Shown here: piece after piece, positions 18,883 to 27,633 of the stretch | Position numbering within the stretch: position 1 is the stretch's first letter | How the letters are laid out: each line of letters opens with the position of its first letter | Assembly: GCF_002280785.1 (NCBI RefSeq) | Contig: NZ_NCEQ01000003.1 | Location: 248,001-312,000, forward strand | Direction of reading: 5' to 3' | Length of the DNA stretch: 64,000 bases | Source: Brevundimonas subvibrioides | Lineage (GTDB): Bacteria > Pseudomonadota > Alphaproteobacteria > Caulobacterales > Caulobacteraceae | Notes under the pieces: model-generated | What the model was told of the DNA's origin: nothing | What the model saw: only the letters and a program-made list of their open reading frames with translations | The model's database searches: none | Position numbers and translations under genes: made by a program

Positions 18883-19793
18883 TCGGGCTTCCTGAACTTC
18901 AAGGTCATGCGATCGCTTTCGCCGATCGCGCGGTATTTGGCGGAATCAAACGCCGGGTCGGGCGCCTCACCCTGGGCCGCCGTCAAGAGGCGCGGCGGCA
19001 GGGTCTCGACGCCGAAAGGGTGGTCCTTTGTATCTTCCGGGTTCGCGTTGATCTCGGACGCGGCGACGAAGATGAACCCGGCCTCGGCCGCCAGCTGTTT
19101 GACGAACGCCTCTTGGACATAGCCGTTGGAGGCGGCCGGATCCTGATCCTCGTCGGGAGCCAGCCGGTGCTGCTCCACGCCAAGGACGCCGCCGGGCTTC
19201 AAGGCGGCATAGGCGTCCGCAAAAGCTTTTTCGGCAATGCCCGCCGCCATCCAGGCGTGGATGTTACGCATGAACAGAGCCATGTCGGCGGTCCCGGCCG
19301 GCGCCACGGGTCCGGTCCCGGACCCGAAGGCGCTGAACTTCACGTCGCCGTAGAGCCTGCGGTCCGAACCGAACCGGCGCTCGAAATTGGCCACCAGAGC
19401 CGCCTGGGCAGGATCTGTCCCCGGCCCGGTCGCGAAGCCCGCGCCGTAGTATTCGCCATCGCCCTTGGCGAGATAGGGGGCCAGGATCTCGGTGTACCAG
19501 CCGCTGCCCGGCCAAAACTCGACCACATGCATCGACGGTTGCAGGCCGAAGAAGCGCAGCGTCTCCAGGGGGTGGCGATAGATGTCGCGCGGCCGGTCGG
19601 CGGCTCGCCATGGCCCCTGGATGGCCCATTCGAGTGAGCCTTCCGGCGGCCCGGCGGGAGCCTCGGGGTCGGCGGTCTTCTCTTCCTTCCGGCCACAGGC
19701 CGCGACGCCGGAGATCAGCACGAGACCGACGCCGGACAGCATGGCCCGACGCGATGGTCCCGTTCGCCCTATCCGCGCCTGATCCCGCATCAA
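18879..19793 (-). CDS. Exported methyltransferase-like protein, copy 1
   Basis: A 304-residue protein with a twin-arginine-type leader (SRRAMLSGVGLVLISGVAAC), the cysteine of which also fits a lipobox. Then a Rossmann-type methyltransferase core: VVEFWPGSGWYTEIL in place of motif I, TADMALFMRNIH, ALKPGGVLGVEQHRL, and a C-terminal HPFGVETLPPR and GESDRMTLKFRKPE. It shares this whole plan with the next gene (19885-20715). A methyltransferase outside the cytoplasm would lack S-adenosylmethionine, so the activity is doubtful. Confidence 0.75.
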   Translation of the reverse strand: MMRDQARIGRTGPSRRAMLSGVGLVLISGVAACGRKEEKTADPEAPAGPPEGSLEWAIQGPWRAADRPRDIYRHPLETLRFFGLQPSMHVVEFWPGSGWYTEILAPYLAKGDGEYYGAGFATGPGTDPAQAALVANFERRFGSDRRLYGDVKFSAFGSGTGPVAPAGTADMALFMRNIHAWMAAGIAEKAFADAYAALKPGGVLGVEQHRLAPDEDQDPAASNGYVQEAFVKQLAAEAGFIFVAASEINANPEDTKDHPFGVETLPPRLLTAAQGEAPDPAFDSAKYRAIGESDRMTLKFRKPE

Positions 19794-19884
19794 CTCTCCC
19801 CAGCCGGCCGTCGCCGGGAGGGCGACGCCGTCCCGGACCGGGTTGGGATAGAGGGGTTCGCCAATGCCGTCAAAGGCTCGAAAC

Positions 19885-20715
19885 TCAGGCGGGCTTTCGG
19901 AATCGCAGGGTCATCCGATCGCTCTCGCCGATGGCGTCATATTCGGTCCGTTCGGCCTCGGTCAGGGGCGTCGCCCGGTCGGTGGCGTTGCCTTCGCGCG
20001 CGGCGCTGGTCCGCACCGGCGGCAGGGTCCAGACGCCGAACGGGTGGTTGCGGTCGTCCCTGGGATTGGCGTTGAGCTCGCTGCGTGCCTCCAGCACGAA
20101 GCCGGCCGCCTGCGCGGCATGAATGACATGGCTTTCCGGGACATAGCCGGTGGGCGCAGTGACATCCGCGTTCAACCCCTCAAAGGCGCGATGCTGTTCC
20201 ACGGCCAGGATGCCGCCCGGTTTCAGGGCTTTGAAGAAGGCCGCCAGGTAGGGGCCGGTGCGCTGCGGGTTCGAGCGGTGCCAGTTGTGGAAGGCGCGGG
20301 CGACGACGATCATGTCCGCCGTGCCGTCAGCCACGACCATCCCTTCCAGCGGACGATTGACGGGGACATAGGTCCCGCCGGTCGCCTGGGCGTAGGGCTG
20401 CAGGATCGCGCTCCACCAGCCGCCCCGACCGGGTTCGATCTCGACCACGGTCGAGCCGGGCGTCAGCCCCCAGAAGGTCAGGGTCTCGAAAGGATGGCGG
20501 AAGGCGTCACGCGCGACGTCTGCGGCCGGGCGCGCATCCGAGCCGATCGCGGCCTGGAGCGCCTCATCCTCCTGAAGCACCGGCGGCGGCATGGCCTCAC
20601 GTCGCGCCTCGCGCTGGGCCGGGGTCTCTCCGGAGGAAGGTGCGGTCTGGGCGGCGGCGGCTCCTGCCGAGATCAGGGCGAGGGTGGTGACAAGGACAAG
20701 TCTGGACGCGCGCAT
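19885..20715 (-). CDS. Exported methyltransferase-like protein, copy 2
   Basis: A 276-residue protein with a Sec signal peptide (MRASRLVLVTTLALISAGAAAAQ). Core segments parallel copy 1: HPFETLTFWGLTPGSTVVEI, EPGRGGWWSAIL, TADMIVVARAFHNWH, ALKPGGILAVEQHRA, HPFGVWTLPPV and GESDRMTLRFRKPA. ATG 20715 chosen because the signal peptide starts there; the extension to 20823 is unlikely. Copies 1 and 2 are tandem duplicates, 91 bp apart. Confidence 0.75.
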   Translation of the reverse strand: MRASRLVLVTTLALISAGAAAAQTAPSSGETPAQREARREAMPPPVLQEDEALQAAIGSDARPAADVARDAFRHPFETLTFWGLTPGSTVVEIEPGRGGWWSAILQPYAQATGGTYVPVNRPLEGMVVADGTADMIVVARAFHNWHRSNPQRTGPYLAAFFKALKPGGILAVEQHRAFEGLNADVTAPTGYVPESHVIHAAQAAGFVLEARSELNANPRDDRNHPFGVWTLPPVRTSAAREGNATDRATPLTEAERTEYDAIGESDRMTLRFRKPA

Positions 20716-20909
20716 GGTCGGCTCCGAAACAGAGGACGGGTTGGGCGGCACCTTACGGACAGGTCGCATGCGGGCAAGTGACGATCCCGCAACCGGCCTG
20801 CCCTTGACGTCGCACTCAGGCATCCCACCTCTTCATCCGAGAGCGCCGATCCCGGGCTCTCGCAGACCGGACGGGGCCCAACAGGGACCGCGCGGACTGA
20901 TTCCCACCA

Positions 20910-20962
20910 CCGCTCCGGGCAACGCGGAGCGGCTCAATCTTGCTGATGATCAGGAGATCGAC
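20910..20962 (+). promoter_or_regulatory. ROSE-like RNA thermometer before hsp20
   Basis: Two hairpins precede the small heat-shock gene. The first is CCGCTCCG-GGCAACG-CGGAGCGG (20910-20932). The second pairs ATCTTGCT (20937-20944) with AGGAGAT (20952-20958), burying the Shine-Dalgarno sequence with a mismatched/bulged G. The UUGCU-against-AGGA arrangement is the hallmark of ROSE elements of alphaproteobacterial small heat-shock genes. Confidence 0.7.
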
Positions 20963-21430
20963 ATGCGTACCATCGACTTCACCCCCCTCTATCGTTCCGC
21001 CGTGGGCTTCGACCGCCTGGCCGGCCTTCTCGAAAGCGCCGCGCGCACTGGCCCGGAGACCGGCTGGCCGCCCTACAATATCGAGACGATGGGCGAGAAC
21101 GCCTATCGGATCGAGATCGCCGTCGCCGGCTTCAGGCCCGACGAGCTGAATATCGAGGTCAAGGAAAACCTGCTCACCGTCACCGGCCGCAAGACCGCCA
21201 ATGACGATGCGTCGGCGAACCGCACCTATCTACATCGCGGCCTGGCCGAGCGCGACTTCGAGCGCCGCTTCCAGCTGGCTGACTATGTGGTGGTGACCGA
21301 AGCGTCGCTCGACAACGGCCTCCTGGCCGTCAGCCTGAAGCGCGAGCTGCCTGAGGCCCTCAAGCCCCGGCGCATCGAGATCGCGACGGGTGCGCCGACC
21401 GCGGCTCTGATCGAAGGCGAAGCGGCGTAA
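20963..21430 (+). CDS. Small heat-shock protein Hsp20 (IbpA-like)
   Basis: A 155-residue ATP-independent holdase chaperone. Starts MRTIDFTPLYRSAVGFDRL, typical of IbpA/HspA proteins. The alpha-crystallin domain runs over about residues 35-130 with YRIEIAVAGFRPDELNIEV, VTGRK, YLHRGLAERDFERRFQLAD and DNGLLAVSLKRELPE. AGGAG lies 5 nt before ATG 20963, inside a thermometer hairpin. A T-rich terminator follows. Confidence 0.92.
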   Translation: MRTIDFTPLYRSAVGFDRLAGLLESAARTGPETGWPPYNIETMGENAYRIEIAVAGFRPDELNIEVKENLLTVTGRKTANDDASANRTYLHRGLAERDFERRFQLADYVVVTEASLDNGLLAVSLKRELPEALKPRRIEIATGAPTAALIEGEAA

Positions 21431-21454
21431 GCCCCCGCCTTCGCGAATGAACGG

Positions 21455-21483
21455 AAAGGGCGGTCCTCGGGCCGCCCTTTTTT
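21455..21483. terminator. Rho-independent terminator after hsp20
   Basis: AAAGGGCGG-TCCTCGG-CCGCCC then seven T. The A run on the other side makes it usable by the convergent pentapeptide operon as well. Confidence 0.85.
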
Positions 21484-21484
21484 G

Positions 21485-22738
21485 TCAGGCGGCGACCGCC
21501 GGCTGGACGAGGCCTGTGACGCGGTCGAGACGGGCGTCTGTCAGGGTCGCACCGTCCAGCTTCGCCCCGGTGGCGTTGGAGCCGGACAGGTCCGCGCCCG
21601 TCAGATTGGCCTTCGACAGGTCTGCGCGGGCCAGTTCGGCATAGCGCATGCGCGCGCCGCCGAGGTTCGACGGCACGCAGCGGGTCGGACCCAGGGGCAG
21701 CGGGCTGATGTCGGCGCCTGTCAGATCGACCTTGGTCATCAGGGCCTCGCCGAAGCGGGCGCCGCGCAGGTCCGCCTTGCCCAGCAGCGCGCCGCGCAGA
21801 TCGGCCTTCTCGAAATTGGCCCCCTGCAGCTGGGCGCCGCGGAGGTCGAGACCCGCCAGACAGGCGCCCTTGGCGCTCATGGCCGAGAGTTTCAGCCCCT
21901 TCAGCCGATCGCCGAGCGGGCGAAGATCCTCGCCGTCCAGAACCGCCGGCCCGCCCAGAACACCGCCGCTTTCGGCCCAGGCGTTGGCGTCCAGCGCCAT
22001 CTGATAGATTTCCTCGGCCCGGGCAATGGTCGCCGCGTCCGGCTCACGGAGCGAGCCGGTCGTGTCGGTTCGGTCCAGCCTGGCCCGATCCATGGCCACG
22101 CCGGTCAGGATGGCGCCGCACAGACGCGCGCCCGCCAGATTGGCCCCGCCGACATCGGCGCCTTCCAGCAGGGCGCCGGACAGGTCCGCATCCTTCAGAT
22201 TGGCGCCGTTCAGCCGTGCGCCGCGCATCGAGCAGTCGGTGAAATCGGCCCTGCAGGCGCTGACGCCGTCGAAACGCGAGCCGTCGAGAGTGGCCCCCGC
22301 GAACCGGGCTCCATCAGCCAGCCCCTGGCGGGTTTCATGGCGGGCCGAGGCGAGACCCCTGGTCTCGTGCGGGACGGCGATCACGCCTTCCCGGAAATCG
22401 GCCTGGGTCAGGTCCGCCTCGGACAGGTCGGCGCCCTGGAGGCAGGTTCCCCGGATGTCAGCACGCTTCAGGCAGGCGCGGGTCATGTCGGCGCCGCGCA
22501 GGTCGCAGCCGAAAAGGATCGCGCGTTCCAGCCGCGCCCCGGCCATGTTGCAGTTCTCCAGGATCGAACCGGAGAAGTCGGCGTCGTCCAGGATCCGGTG
22601 CGCCATCGAGACGCCGGTCAGGTCGATGAATTTCAGCGAAAGCTTGCGACCGCCCGGCCTGCCGGTGACGAACCGCTCGTGGGCGGCGGCGAACATGTCG
22701 AAATCGCCCTGGCCGAGGCGGCGTCGGGTCATGGTCAT
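21485..22738 (-). CDS. Pentapeptide-repeat protein, second gene of the operon
   Basis: A 417-residue protein made mostly of A(D/N)LxG-type pentapeptide repeats (for example ADLSEADLTQADF, ANLKDADLSGALLEGADVGG), which fold as a right-handed beta-helix. A non-repeat insert with ANAWAESGGVLGGPAVLDGEDLR splits the helix in two, and a short N-terminal HERFVTGRPGG region precedes it. The same plan is found in the upstream paralogue. Start ATG 22738 overlaps its stop (ATGA). Role unknown; some pentapeptide proteins mimic DNA and protect gyrase, but nothing here shows that. Confidence 0.8.
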   Translation of the reverse strand: MTMTRRRLGQGDFDMFAAAHERFVTGRPGGRKLSLKFIDLTGVSMAHRILDDADFSGSILENCNMAGARLERAILFGCDLRGADMTRACLKRADIRGTCLQGADLSEADLTQADFREGVIAVPHETRGLASARHETRQGLADGARFAGATLDGSRFDGVSACRADFTDCSMRGARLNGANLKDADLSGALLEGADVGGANLAGARLCGAILTGVAMDRARLDRTDTTGSLREPDAATIARAEEIYQMALDANAWAESGGVLGGPAVLDGEDLRPLGDRLKGLKLSAMSAKGACLAGLDLRGAQLQGANFEKADLRGALLGKADLRGARFGEALMTKVDLTGADISPLPLGPTRCVPSNLGGARMRYAELARADLSKANLTGADLSGSNATGAKLDGATLTDARLDRVTGLVQPAVAA

Positions 22739-24006
22739 GCCGGTTCTCCCTCCCGCTGAAGTCCGCGGACCCCGGCGAGAACCGCGTCCGTGAAATCGGC
22801 ATGGCGCGTCTGGGCCCCATGCATGCCGGCCCGGGTCAGATCCGCGCCCGCAAGAATGCAGCGCCGCAGATCCGCCCCGGAAAAATCGACCGAGCGCAGC
22901 ACGGCTTCAGTCAGGTCGGCGGGCAGAAGCCGCTCGGGCCCGAGCATCAACGGCCCCAGTTGCGCCTCGCGCAGGTCCGCCCCATTCAGTCGCGCCCCGA
23001 CGAGCCGCGCCCCGCGCAGGTCGGCCCGACGCAGGTTGACAGACCTCAGGTCCGCCCCCTCGAGATGCGCCCCCTGCAACTGCACCCCTTCCATGTTCAG
23101 GCCGTAGAACACGGCGCGCTTCGCCGACAGTGCGGTCAGGTTGAGGCCCGTGATCGAACCCAGGCCGCGCAGATCGACGTCGTCGAACACCGAGGGCTGG
23201 CCCTCGACCCCGCCGGTCTCGCACCAGTTGGCATGTTCGTGCAGCATCTCGGCCGCCGGCAGCTGGGCCACCGGCTCGCCGGCCGAACCCTTGTCGGTCA
23301 GGGCGCCGTCCAGATTGGCGCCATCGGTGCGCCACGAGGACGAGATCACCCCGACCAGAATGGCGTCGCGCAGATCCGCGCCGGTCAGGTCGGCCCCGGA
23401 CATGTCGGCGCCCGCAAGGTCCGCGCCTCGGAAATTAGCCTGTTTCAGGTTAGCCCGGACCAGCTTGCAGTCCTTCATGATGGCGTCGGAGAAGTCCGCC
23501 GACTGGGCCGCGATGCCCGACAGGCGCGACCGCTGCAGATTGGCGCCGACCAGGCTGGCGCCCCGGGCCTGGGTGACCTCACGGCCTTTGGCTTCCAGCA
23601 CGCGGAAGCCGACCTTGCGGTCCGCCGAGGCGATCGTGCCTTCGCGCAGGTCCGCCTCGAACAGGTCCGCTCCCGACAGATCCGCGCCTCGCAGGCAGGC
23701 GCCGCGCAGGTCCGCGCGGCGCATCGACGCCTCGACCAGGATCGCGTCCTGCATGTCCGCGCCGAAGAAGGATCCGTTGTCCAGCGTGCAGCCCGTCAGA
23801 TCGCAACCGATCATCGCGGCGGCGGAGAAGTCGGCATCAGCCAGATTGCGACCCTTCAGGCTGAGGCCAGACAGGTCCATCCAGGCGAAGACCGCCCGCG
23901 CGCCGCCGGGACGCGCCTGCCACAGGCGGTCGTGACGCGCGCAGATGGCGTCGACTTCCTGCTGGGTGATGCGGCGCCTGACGACGCCTTCCTTGACCGC
24001 TGACAT
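22735..24006 (-). CDS. Pentapeptide-repeat protein, first gene of the operon
   Basis: A 423-residue paralogue of the next gene. N-terminal ITQQEVDAICARHDRLWQ and RPGGARAVFAWMDLSGLSLK, a first repeat block (ADFSAAAMIGCDLTGCTLD onward), an insert with HANWCETGGVEGQPSVFDD, then a second repeat block (GVQLQGAHLEGADLRSVNL onward). No signal peptide or membrane segment, so cytoplasmic. ATG 24006. The promoter region just upstream has a perfect TATAAT surrounded by repeated half-sites. Confidence 0.8.
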   Translation of the reverse strand: MSAVKEGVVRRRITQQEVDAICARHDRLWQARPGGARAVFAWMDLSGLSLKGRNLADADFSAAAMIGCDLTGCTLDNGSFFGADMQDAILVEASMRRADLRGACLRGADLSGADLFEADLREGTIASADRKVGFRVLEAKGREVTQARGASLVGANLQRSRLSGIAAQSADFSDAIMKDCKLVRANLKQANFRGADLAGADMSGADLTGADLRDAILVGVISSSWRTDGANLDGALTDKGSAGEPVAQLPAAEMLHEHANWCETGGVEGQPSVFDDVDLRGLGSITGLNLTALSAKRAVFYGLNMEGVQLQGAHLEGADLRSVNLRRADLRGARLVGARLNGADLREAQLGPLMLGPERLLPADLTEAVLRSVDFSGADLRRCILAGADLTRAGMHGAQTRHADFTDAVLAGVRGLQREGEPA

Positions 24007-24111
24007 GGTCCCATGATGGGACGCGTCCGCTTAAGGAAGGTTTTCGGAAACCCTGATTTCTTTCAGCCCTCTGGCGACGATTTGCGCCGCGATCCCGGGT
24101 CTGACCTGCGG

Positions 24112-24158
24112 TTCGTCCGAACCGGACGAAAATTATACCCTGACGAAACGGACGAAAC
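24112..24158 (-). promoter_or_regulatory. Promoter and repeat operator of the pentapeptide operon
   Basis: Within the 24007-24379 gap, which holds no credible gene, the minus strand has a perfect -10 TATAAT (24137-24132). Around it are copies of TTTCGTC: a tandem pair 9 bp apart upstream (GACGAAAC at 24142-24149 and 24151-24158 on the plus strand). Downstream is a perfect inverted repeat TTCGTCCG-AAC-CGGACGAA at 24112-24130. The arrangement suggests binding of a dimeric regulator over the promoter. No regulator gene is adjacent. Confidence 0.6.
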
Positions 24159-24379
24159 TCGCAAGATACTCAATGACAACCGCGACCTGGACTTCCCGTC
24201 CTTGTCCGCAGGCTGCCGTCGGCGGACCAGCGGGTTTTCCGGTTCTGATGTCAAAGGCCCGGTCGAGCAGGTGGTGAGGCCCGGAAGGCCAAACAAGACC
24301 TGATGATGAATTAAATCCTACGGCGCCTCAGCTCGCCGACCCATGTCTTGCCCCTGCGCCGGTTCGACGCCGATCCGGT

Positions 24380-25027
24380 TCAGACTGTAAGCAACCCCTG
24401 CTCGGCCAGGGCGTCGGCCAGTTCGCCCGGTGAAGCCCAAAGCCGCGTGTAGCCGGCCTCGCCCAGCCGCTTCAGCTCGGTGACCAGGTCGGCGCGGGCC
24501 GAGGCGGCGAACCGGGCGTCGAAACCCTTGCCGTCGGCGCTGATGCGAACCATCGGCCGCCCGGTTTCCAGCCGGTGCAGGAACCCTTCGGACAGGACGG
24601 CCGCCTCGTCCTTCATCAGGCCGGTCTCGACCACGAGGCCCGCCTGACGGAGCCGTTCGGTGCCCCGGCCCGAGGCGAACGGTGAGGGATCCAGCGCCGC
24701 CACCACGACGCGGGCGACCTTCGCCTCGGCGAGGAACTGGGCGCAGGACGCCCGACCCGACGACCGGGCCCCGCAGGGCTCCAGCGTCACATAGGCGGTC
24801 GCGCCCTCGACCTCGGCGCCGGCAGCCGGCACGGCCTGTTCCTCGGCGTGGGGGCGTCCCCCCGCGGCGGTCGCAGCCTCGGCCAGCAGCCTGCCGTCCT
24901 TGACGATGACACAACCCACCGCCGGATTGGGCCAGGTCTCGCCCATCCGCTCCAGCGCCAGGTCGATGGCCCGGCGCATGAAGACATCATCGTCGCTCAC
25001 GCCGCGACGGGCGGGGTCGTCGCTCAT
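24380..25027 (-). CDS. RibD-like deaminase with a mostly deleted reductase domain
   Basis: A 215-residue protein. Residues 15-150 are a RibD-type pyrimidine deaminase: [20 protein letters not shown], zinc ligands in HAEEQA and [13 protein letters not shown], and [19 protein letters not shown]. Full RibD proteins have a further ~200-residue reductase domain. Here only its beginning ([14 protein letters not shown]) and what looks like its end ([29 protein letters not shown]) remain, so an internal deletion is likely. ATG 25027 overlaps the gpmA stop (ATGA). No other riboflavin gene lies nearby. Confidence 0.75.
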   Translation of the reverse strand: MSDDPARRGVSDDDVFMRRAIDLALERMGETWPNPAVGCVIVKDGRLLAEAATAAGGRPHAEEQAVPAAGAEVEGATAYVTLEPCGARSSGRASCAQFLAEAKVARVVVAALDPSPFASGRGTERLRQAGLVVETGLMKDEAAVLSEGFLHRLETGRPMVRISADGKGFDARFAASARADLVTELKRLGEAGYTRLWASPGELADALAEQGLLTV

Positions 25028-25737
25028 GAAATCGCCGGAAGTGCGGTGGCGCGGCCCGCGTCCAGATAACGGGCCGAAACGGGCTTCAGGTCGGCGTCCA
25101 GGTCGATGTCCAGCGGATTTCCGGTCGGGATCTCGACGCCGACGATCCGGTCGTCGGGCACGTCGAACAGATGTTTGACGATGGCGCGCAGGGAATTGCC
25201 GTGGGCGGCGATCAGCACGTCCTCGCCGGCCTTCAGACGCGGCGCGATGGCTTCGTTCCAGTAGGGCAGGACGCGGTCGAGCGTGGTCTTCAGGCTCTCG
25301 GTGTCGGGAATGGCCTGGCCGGCGTAGCGGGGATCGCCCGCGAAATCCCACTCGCTGCCGGGCTCCAGCGGCGGCGGCGGGATGTCGTAGCTGCGACGCC
25401 AGATCTTCACCTGGTCCTCGCCGTGCTTCAGGGCGGTCTCGGCCTTGTCGAGCCCGGTCAGGCCGCCGTAGTGGCGCTCGTTCAGCCGCCAGTCCTCGAT
25501 CACCGGCACATCCTTCAGCCCGGCCGACGACAGGGCCAGGGCGCCGGTGCGTTTCGCCCGGGTCAGGACCGAGGTGAACATCACGGCGGGCCTGAACCCC
25601 GCCTCGGCGATCAGTTCGCCGCCACGCCGCGCCTGGGCCTCGCCTTCGGCGGTCAGGTCGACGTCGACCCAGCCCGTGAAACGGTTCTCGAGGTTCCATT
25701 GGCTCTGGCCGTGGCGCAACAGGATCAGGCGGGACAT
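25024..25737 (-). CDS. gpmA: 2,3-bisphosphoglycerate-dependent phosphoglycerate mutase
   Basis: Interconverts 3- and 2-phosphoglycerate. A 237-residue histidine phosphatase with [19 protein letters not shown] (catalytic His near residue 8), [15 protein letters not shown], and [14 protein letters not shown] with the second catalytic His. Normal length. Start ATG 25737. Operon with the RibD-like gene. Confidence 0.93.
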   Translation of the reverse strand: MSRLILLRHGQSQWNLENRFTGWVDVDLTAEGEAQARRGGELIAEAGFRPAVMFTSVLTRAKRTGALALSSAGLKDVPVIEDWRLNERHYGGLTGLDKAETALKHGEDQVKIWRRSYDIPPPPLEPGSEWDFAGDPRYAGQAIPDTESLKTTLDRVLPYWNEAIAPRLKAGEDVLIAAHGNSLRAIVKHLFDVPDDRIVGVEIPTGNPLDIDLDADLKPVSARYLDAGRATALPAIS

Positions 25738-25910
25738 GGGTTCTCCGAAATTGACCTTTGGGGGTAGGGCGGCGTCCCGCGAGGGTCAAGCCGGAGGGCG
25801 TCGCACGGCCTTCTTCGTGCAGCGATATCAGGGCTCGGGCGTTGTTGTCGGCCTGAGTCCCTGCGTCTATACCGCCGCGACCGGAATCCCCCTGCCTTCA
25901 AGGACATCGC

Positions 25911-27410
25911 ATGCTGAAGCCCCGCCAGGACCTGGTTCCGAACACCTTCGAATTCGAAACCATCCCCCTGGTCAAGCCGACAGGCTTCCGGGAATACGAC
26001 GCCCGCTGGATTCTGGAGAAGGAGATCAACCTCCTCGGCATCCAGGCCCTGGGCCTGGCCCTCGCCACCTATGTTCACGAGAGCGGCATCCAGCCGCGCA
26101 TCGTCGTCGGACACGACTTCCGCTCCTATTCCTCGACCGTGAAGCACGCCCTGATCATCGGCCTGCTGGAAGGCGGGATGGAGGTGCTGGACATAGGCCT
26201 GGCCCTGTCGCCCATGGCCTATTTCGGCCAGTTCGCGCTGGAGGCCCCCTGCGTCGCCATGGTCACCGCCTCGCACAACGAGAACGGCTGGACCGGCGTC
26301 AAGATGGGGACCAACCCGCCGGTCACCTTCGGCCCCGAGGAGATCGGCCGGCTCAAGGAGATCGTCCTCGAGGGAACCGGTGTCGCACGGCCCGGCGGGC
26401 GTCTGGAGCGGGTCGAGAATTTCCGCGAGCCCTACCTTCAGGAGGTGGTCGGTTCGATCAGGCTCAGCCGCCCGCTGAAGGTGGTCTGCGCCTGCGGCAA
26501 CGGCACGGCCGGCGCCTTCGCCCCCGAGGCCCTGCGCCGCATGGGCTGCGAGGTCATCGAGATGGACTGCGACCTCGACTACACCTTCCCCAAATACAAT
26601 CCGAACCCCGAAGACCACGCCATGCTGATGCAGATGGCGGCGCGGGTTAAGGAGACCGGCGCCGACCTGGCCCTGGGCTTCGACGGCGACGGCGACCGCT
26701 GCGGCGTGGTCGACAACACCGGCGAGGAAATCTTCGCCGACAAGATCGGCCTGCTGCTGGCCCGCGACCTGTCGGCCCTGCACGCCAACGCCACCTTCGT
26801 GGTCGATGTGAAATCGACCGGCCTCTACAAGACCGACGAGGTGCTCGCCGCCAACGGCGCCACCACCGTCTACTGGAAGACCGGCCACTCCTACATCAAG
26901 CGCAAGACCGCCGAACTGGGCGCCCTGGCCGGGTTCGAGAAGTCGGGCCACTTCTTCCTCGCGAACCCGATCGGGCGTGGCTACGACGACGGCCTGGTCG
27001 CCGCCGCCGCCGTCCTGCAGATGCTGGATCGCAATCCGGGCAAGACCCTGTTCGATCTCAAGTCGTCCCTGCCGGATGCCTGGACCAGCCTGACCATGTC
27101 GCCCCACTGCGACGACGAGCTGAAATACGACGTCCTGGCCAGGGTCGTGGCCGAATACGAGACACTGGCGGCCGGGGGCGGCTCGATCCTGGGCCGCAAG
27201 ATCGTCGAGGTCATCACGGTCAACGGCGCGCGGGTGCATCTGGAGGACGGATCATGGGTCCTGGTCCGCGCCTCGTCGAACAAGCCGGAGATGGTCGTGG
27301 TGGTCGAGTCGATGCGATCGGAAGACGATATGCGCGCCCTGTTCCACAAGGAGGTGAAGCCGCGGCTCGCCGCCCACCCCGAGGTCGGGGCCTACAACCA
27401 GGAAATCTGA
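25911..27410 (+). CDS. Phosphomannomutase/phosphoglucomutase
   Basis: A 499-residue alpha-D-phosphohexomutase of AlgC/ManB type. Phosphoserine loop VTASHNENGWTGVKMG, metal site GFDGDGDRCGVVD, sugar-binding EKSGHFF, and phosphate-binding RASSNKPEMVVVVES. Interconverts hexose 1- and 6-phosphates feeding nucleotide-sugar and LPS/exopolysaccharide synthesis. ATG 25911 after AAGGA. Confidence 0.9.
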   Translation: MLKPRQDLVPNTFEFETIPLVKPTGFREYDARWILEKEINLLGIQALGLALATYVHESGIQPRIVVGHDFRSYSSTVKHALIIGLLEGGMEVLDIGLALSPMAYFGQFALEAPCVAMVTASHNENGWTGVKMGTNPPVTFGPEEIGRLKEIVLEGTGVARPGGRLERVENFREPYLQEVVGSIRLSRPLKVVCACGNGTAGAFAPEALRRMGCEVIEMDCDLDYTFPKYNPNPEDHAMLMQMAARVKETGADLALGFDGDGDRCGVVDNTGEEIFADKIGLLLARDLSALHANATFVVDVKSTGLYKTDEVLAANGATTVYWKTGHSYIKRKTAELGALAGFEKSGHFFLANPIGRGYDDGLVAAAAVLQMLDRNPGKTLFDLKSSLPDAWTSLTMSPHCDDELKYDVLARVVAEYETLAAGGGSILGRKIVEVITVNGARVHLEDGSWVLVRASSNKPEMVVVVESMRSEDDMRALFHKEVKPRLAAHPEVGAYNQEI

Positions 27411-27418
27411 GGCCCATT

Positions 27419-27568
27419 GTCTCCTCCCCGTTCGCCGCCTGGCGAAGGGGAAGCTGGCGGCGCGCTCTTCGCGGGCTGACGGAGGGGGTCTTCGTGCATC
27501 AAGAACCCCTCCGTCTCCTCCGCTTCGCTACGGATCCACGTCCCCATCGCTGCGCGACAGGGAGGAGA
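27419..27568. repeat. Palindromic repeat copy 3
   Basis: GTCTCCTCCCCGTTCGCC at the left end and GGGAGGAGAC at the right end frame an imperfect 150-bp palindrome. It has the internal arms GACGGAGGGGGTCTT and AAGAACCCCTCCGTC. It lies between the phosphohexomutase gene and an FAD-dependent protein gene. Confidence 0.8.
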
Positions 27569-27633
27569 CCGACGGCGCCGTTTGACCCCCGGCGCGGCGC
27601 GGTCCAGAACCGCCGCAACGGGCGGGAGGCGGC

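Noticed and set aside
24013..24303. 96-codon plus-strand open frame in the gap before the pentapeptide operon
   Set aside because: It runs across the operator and promoter repeats, has no ribosome-binding site or recognisable composition, and is better explained as regulatory DNA.
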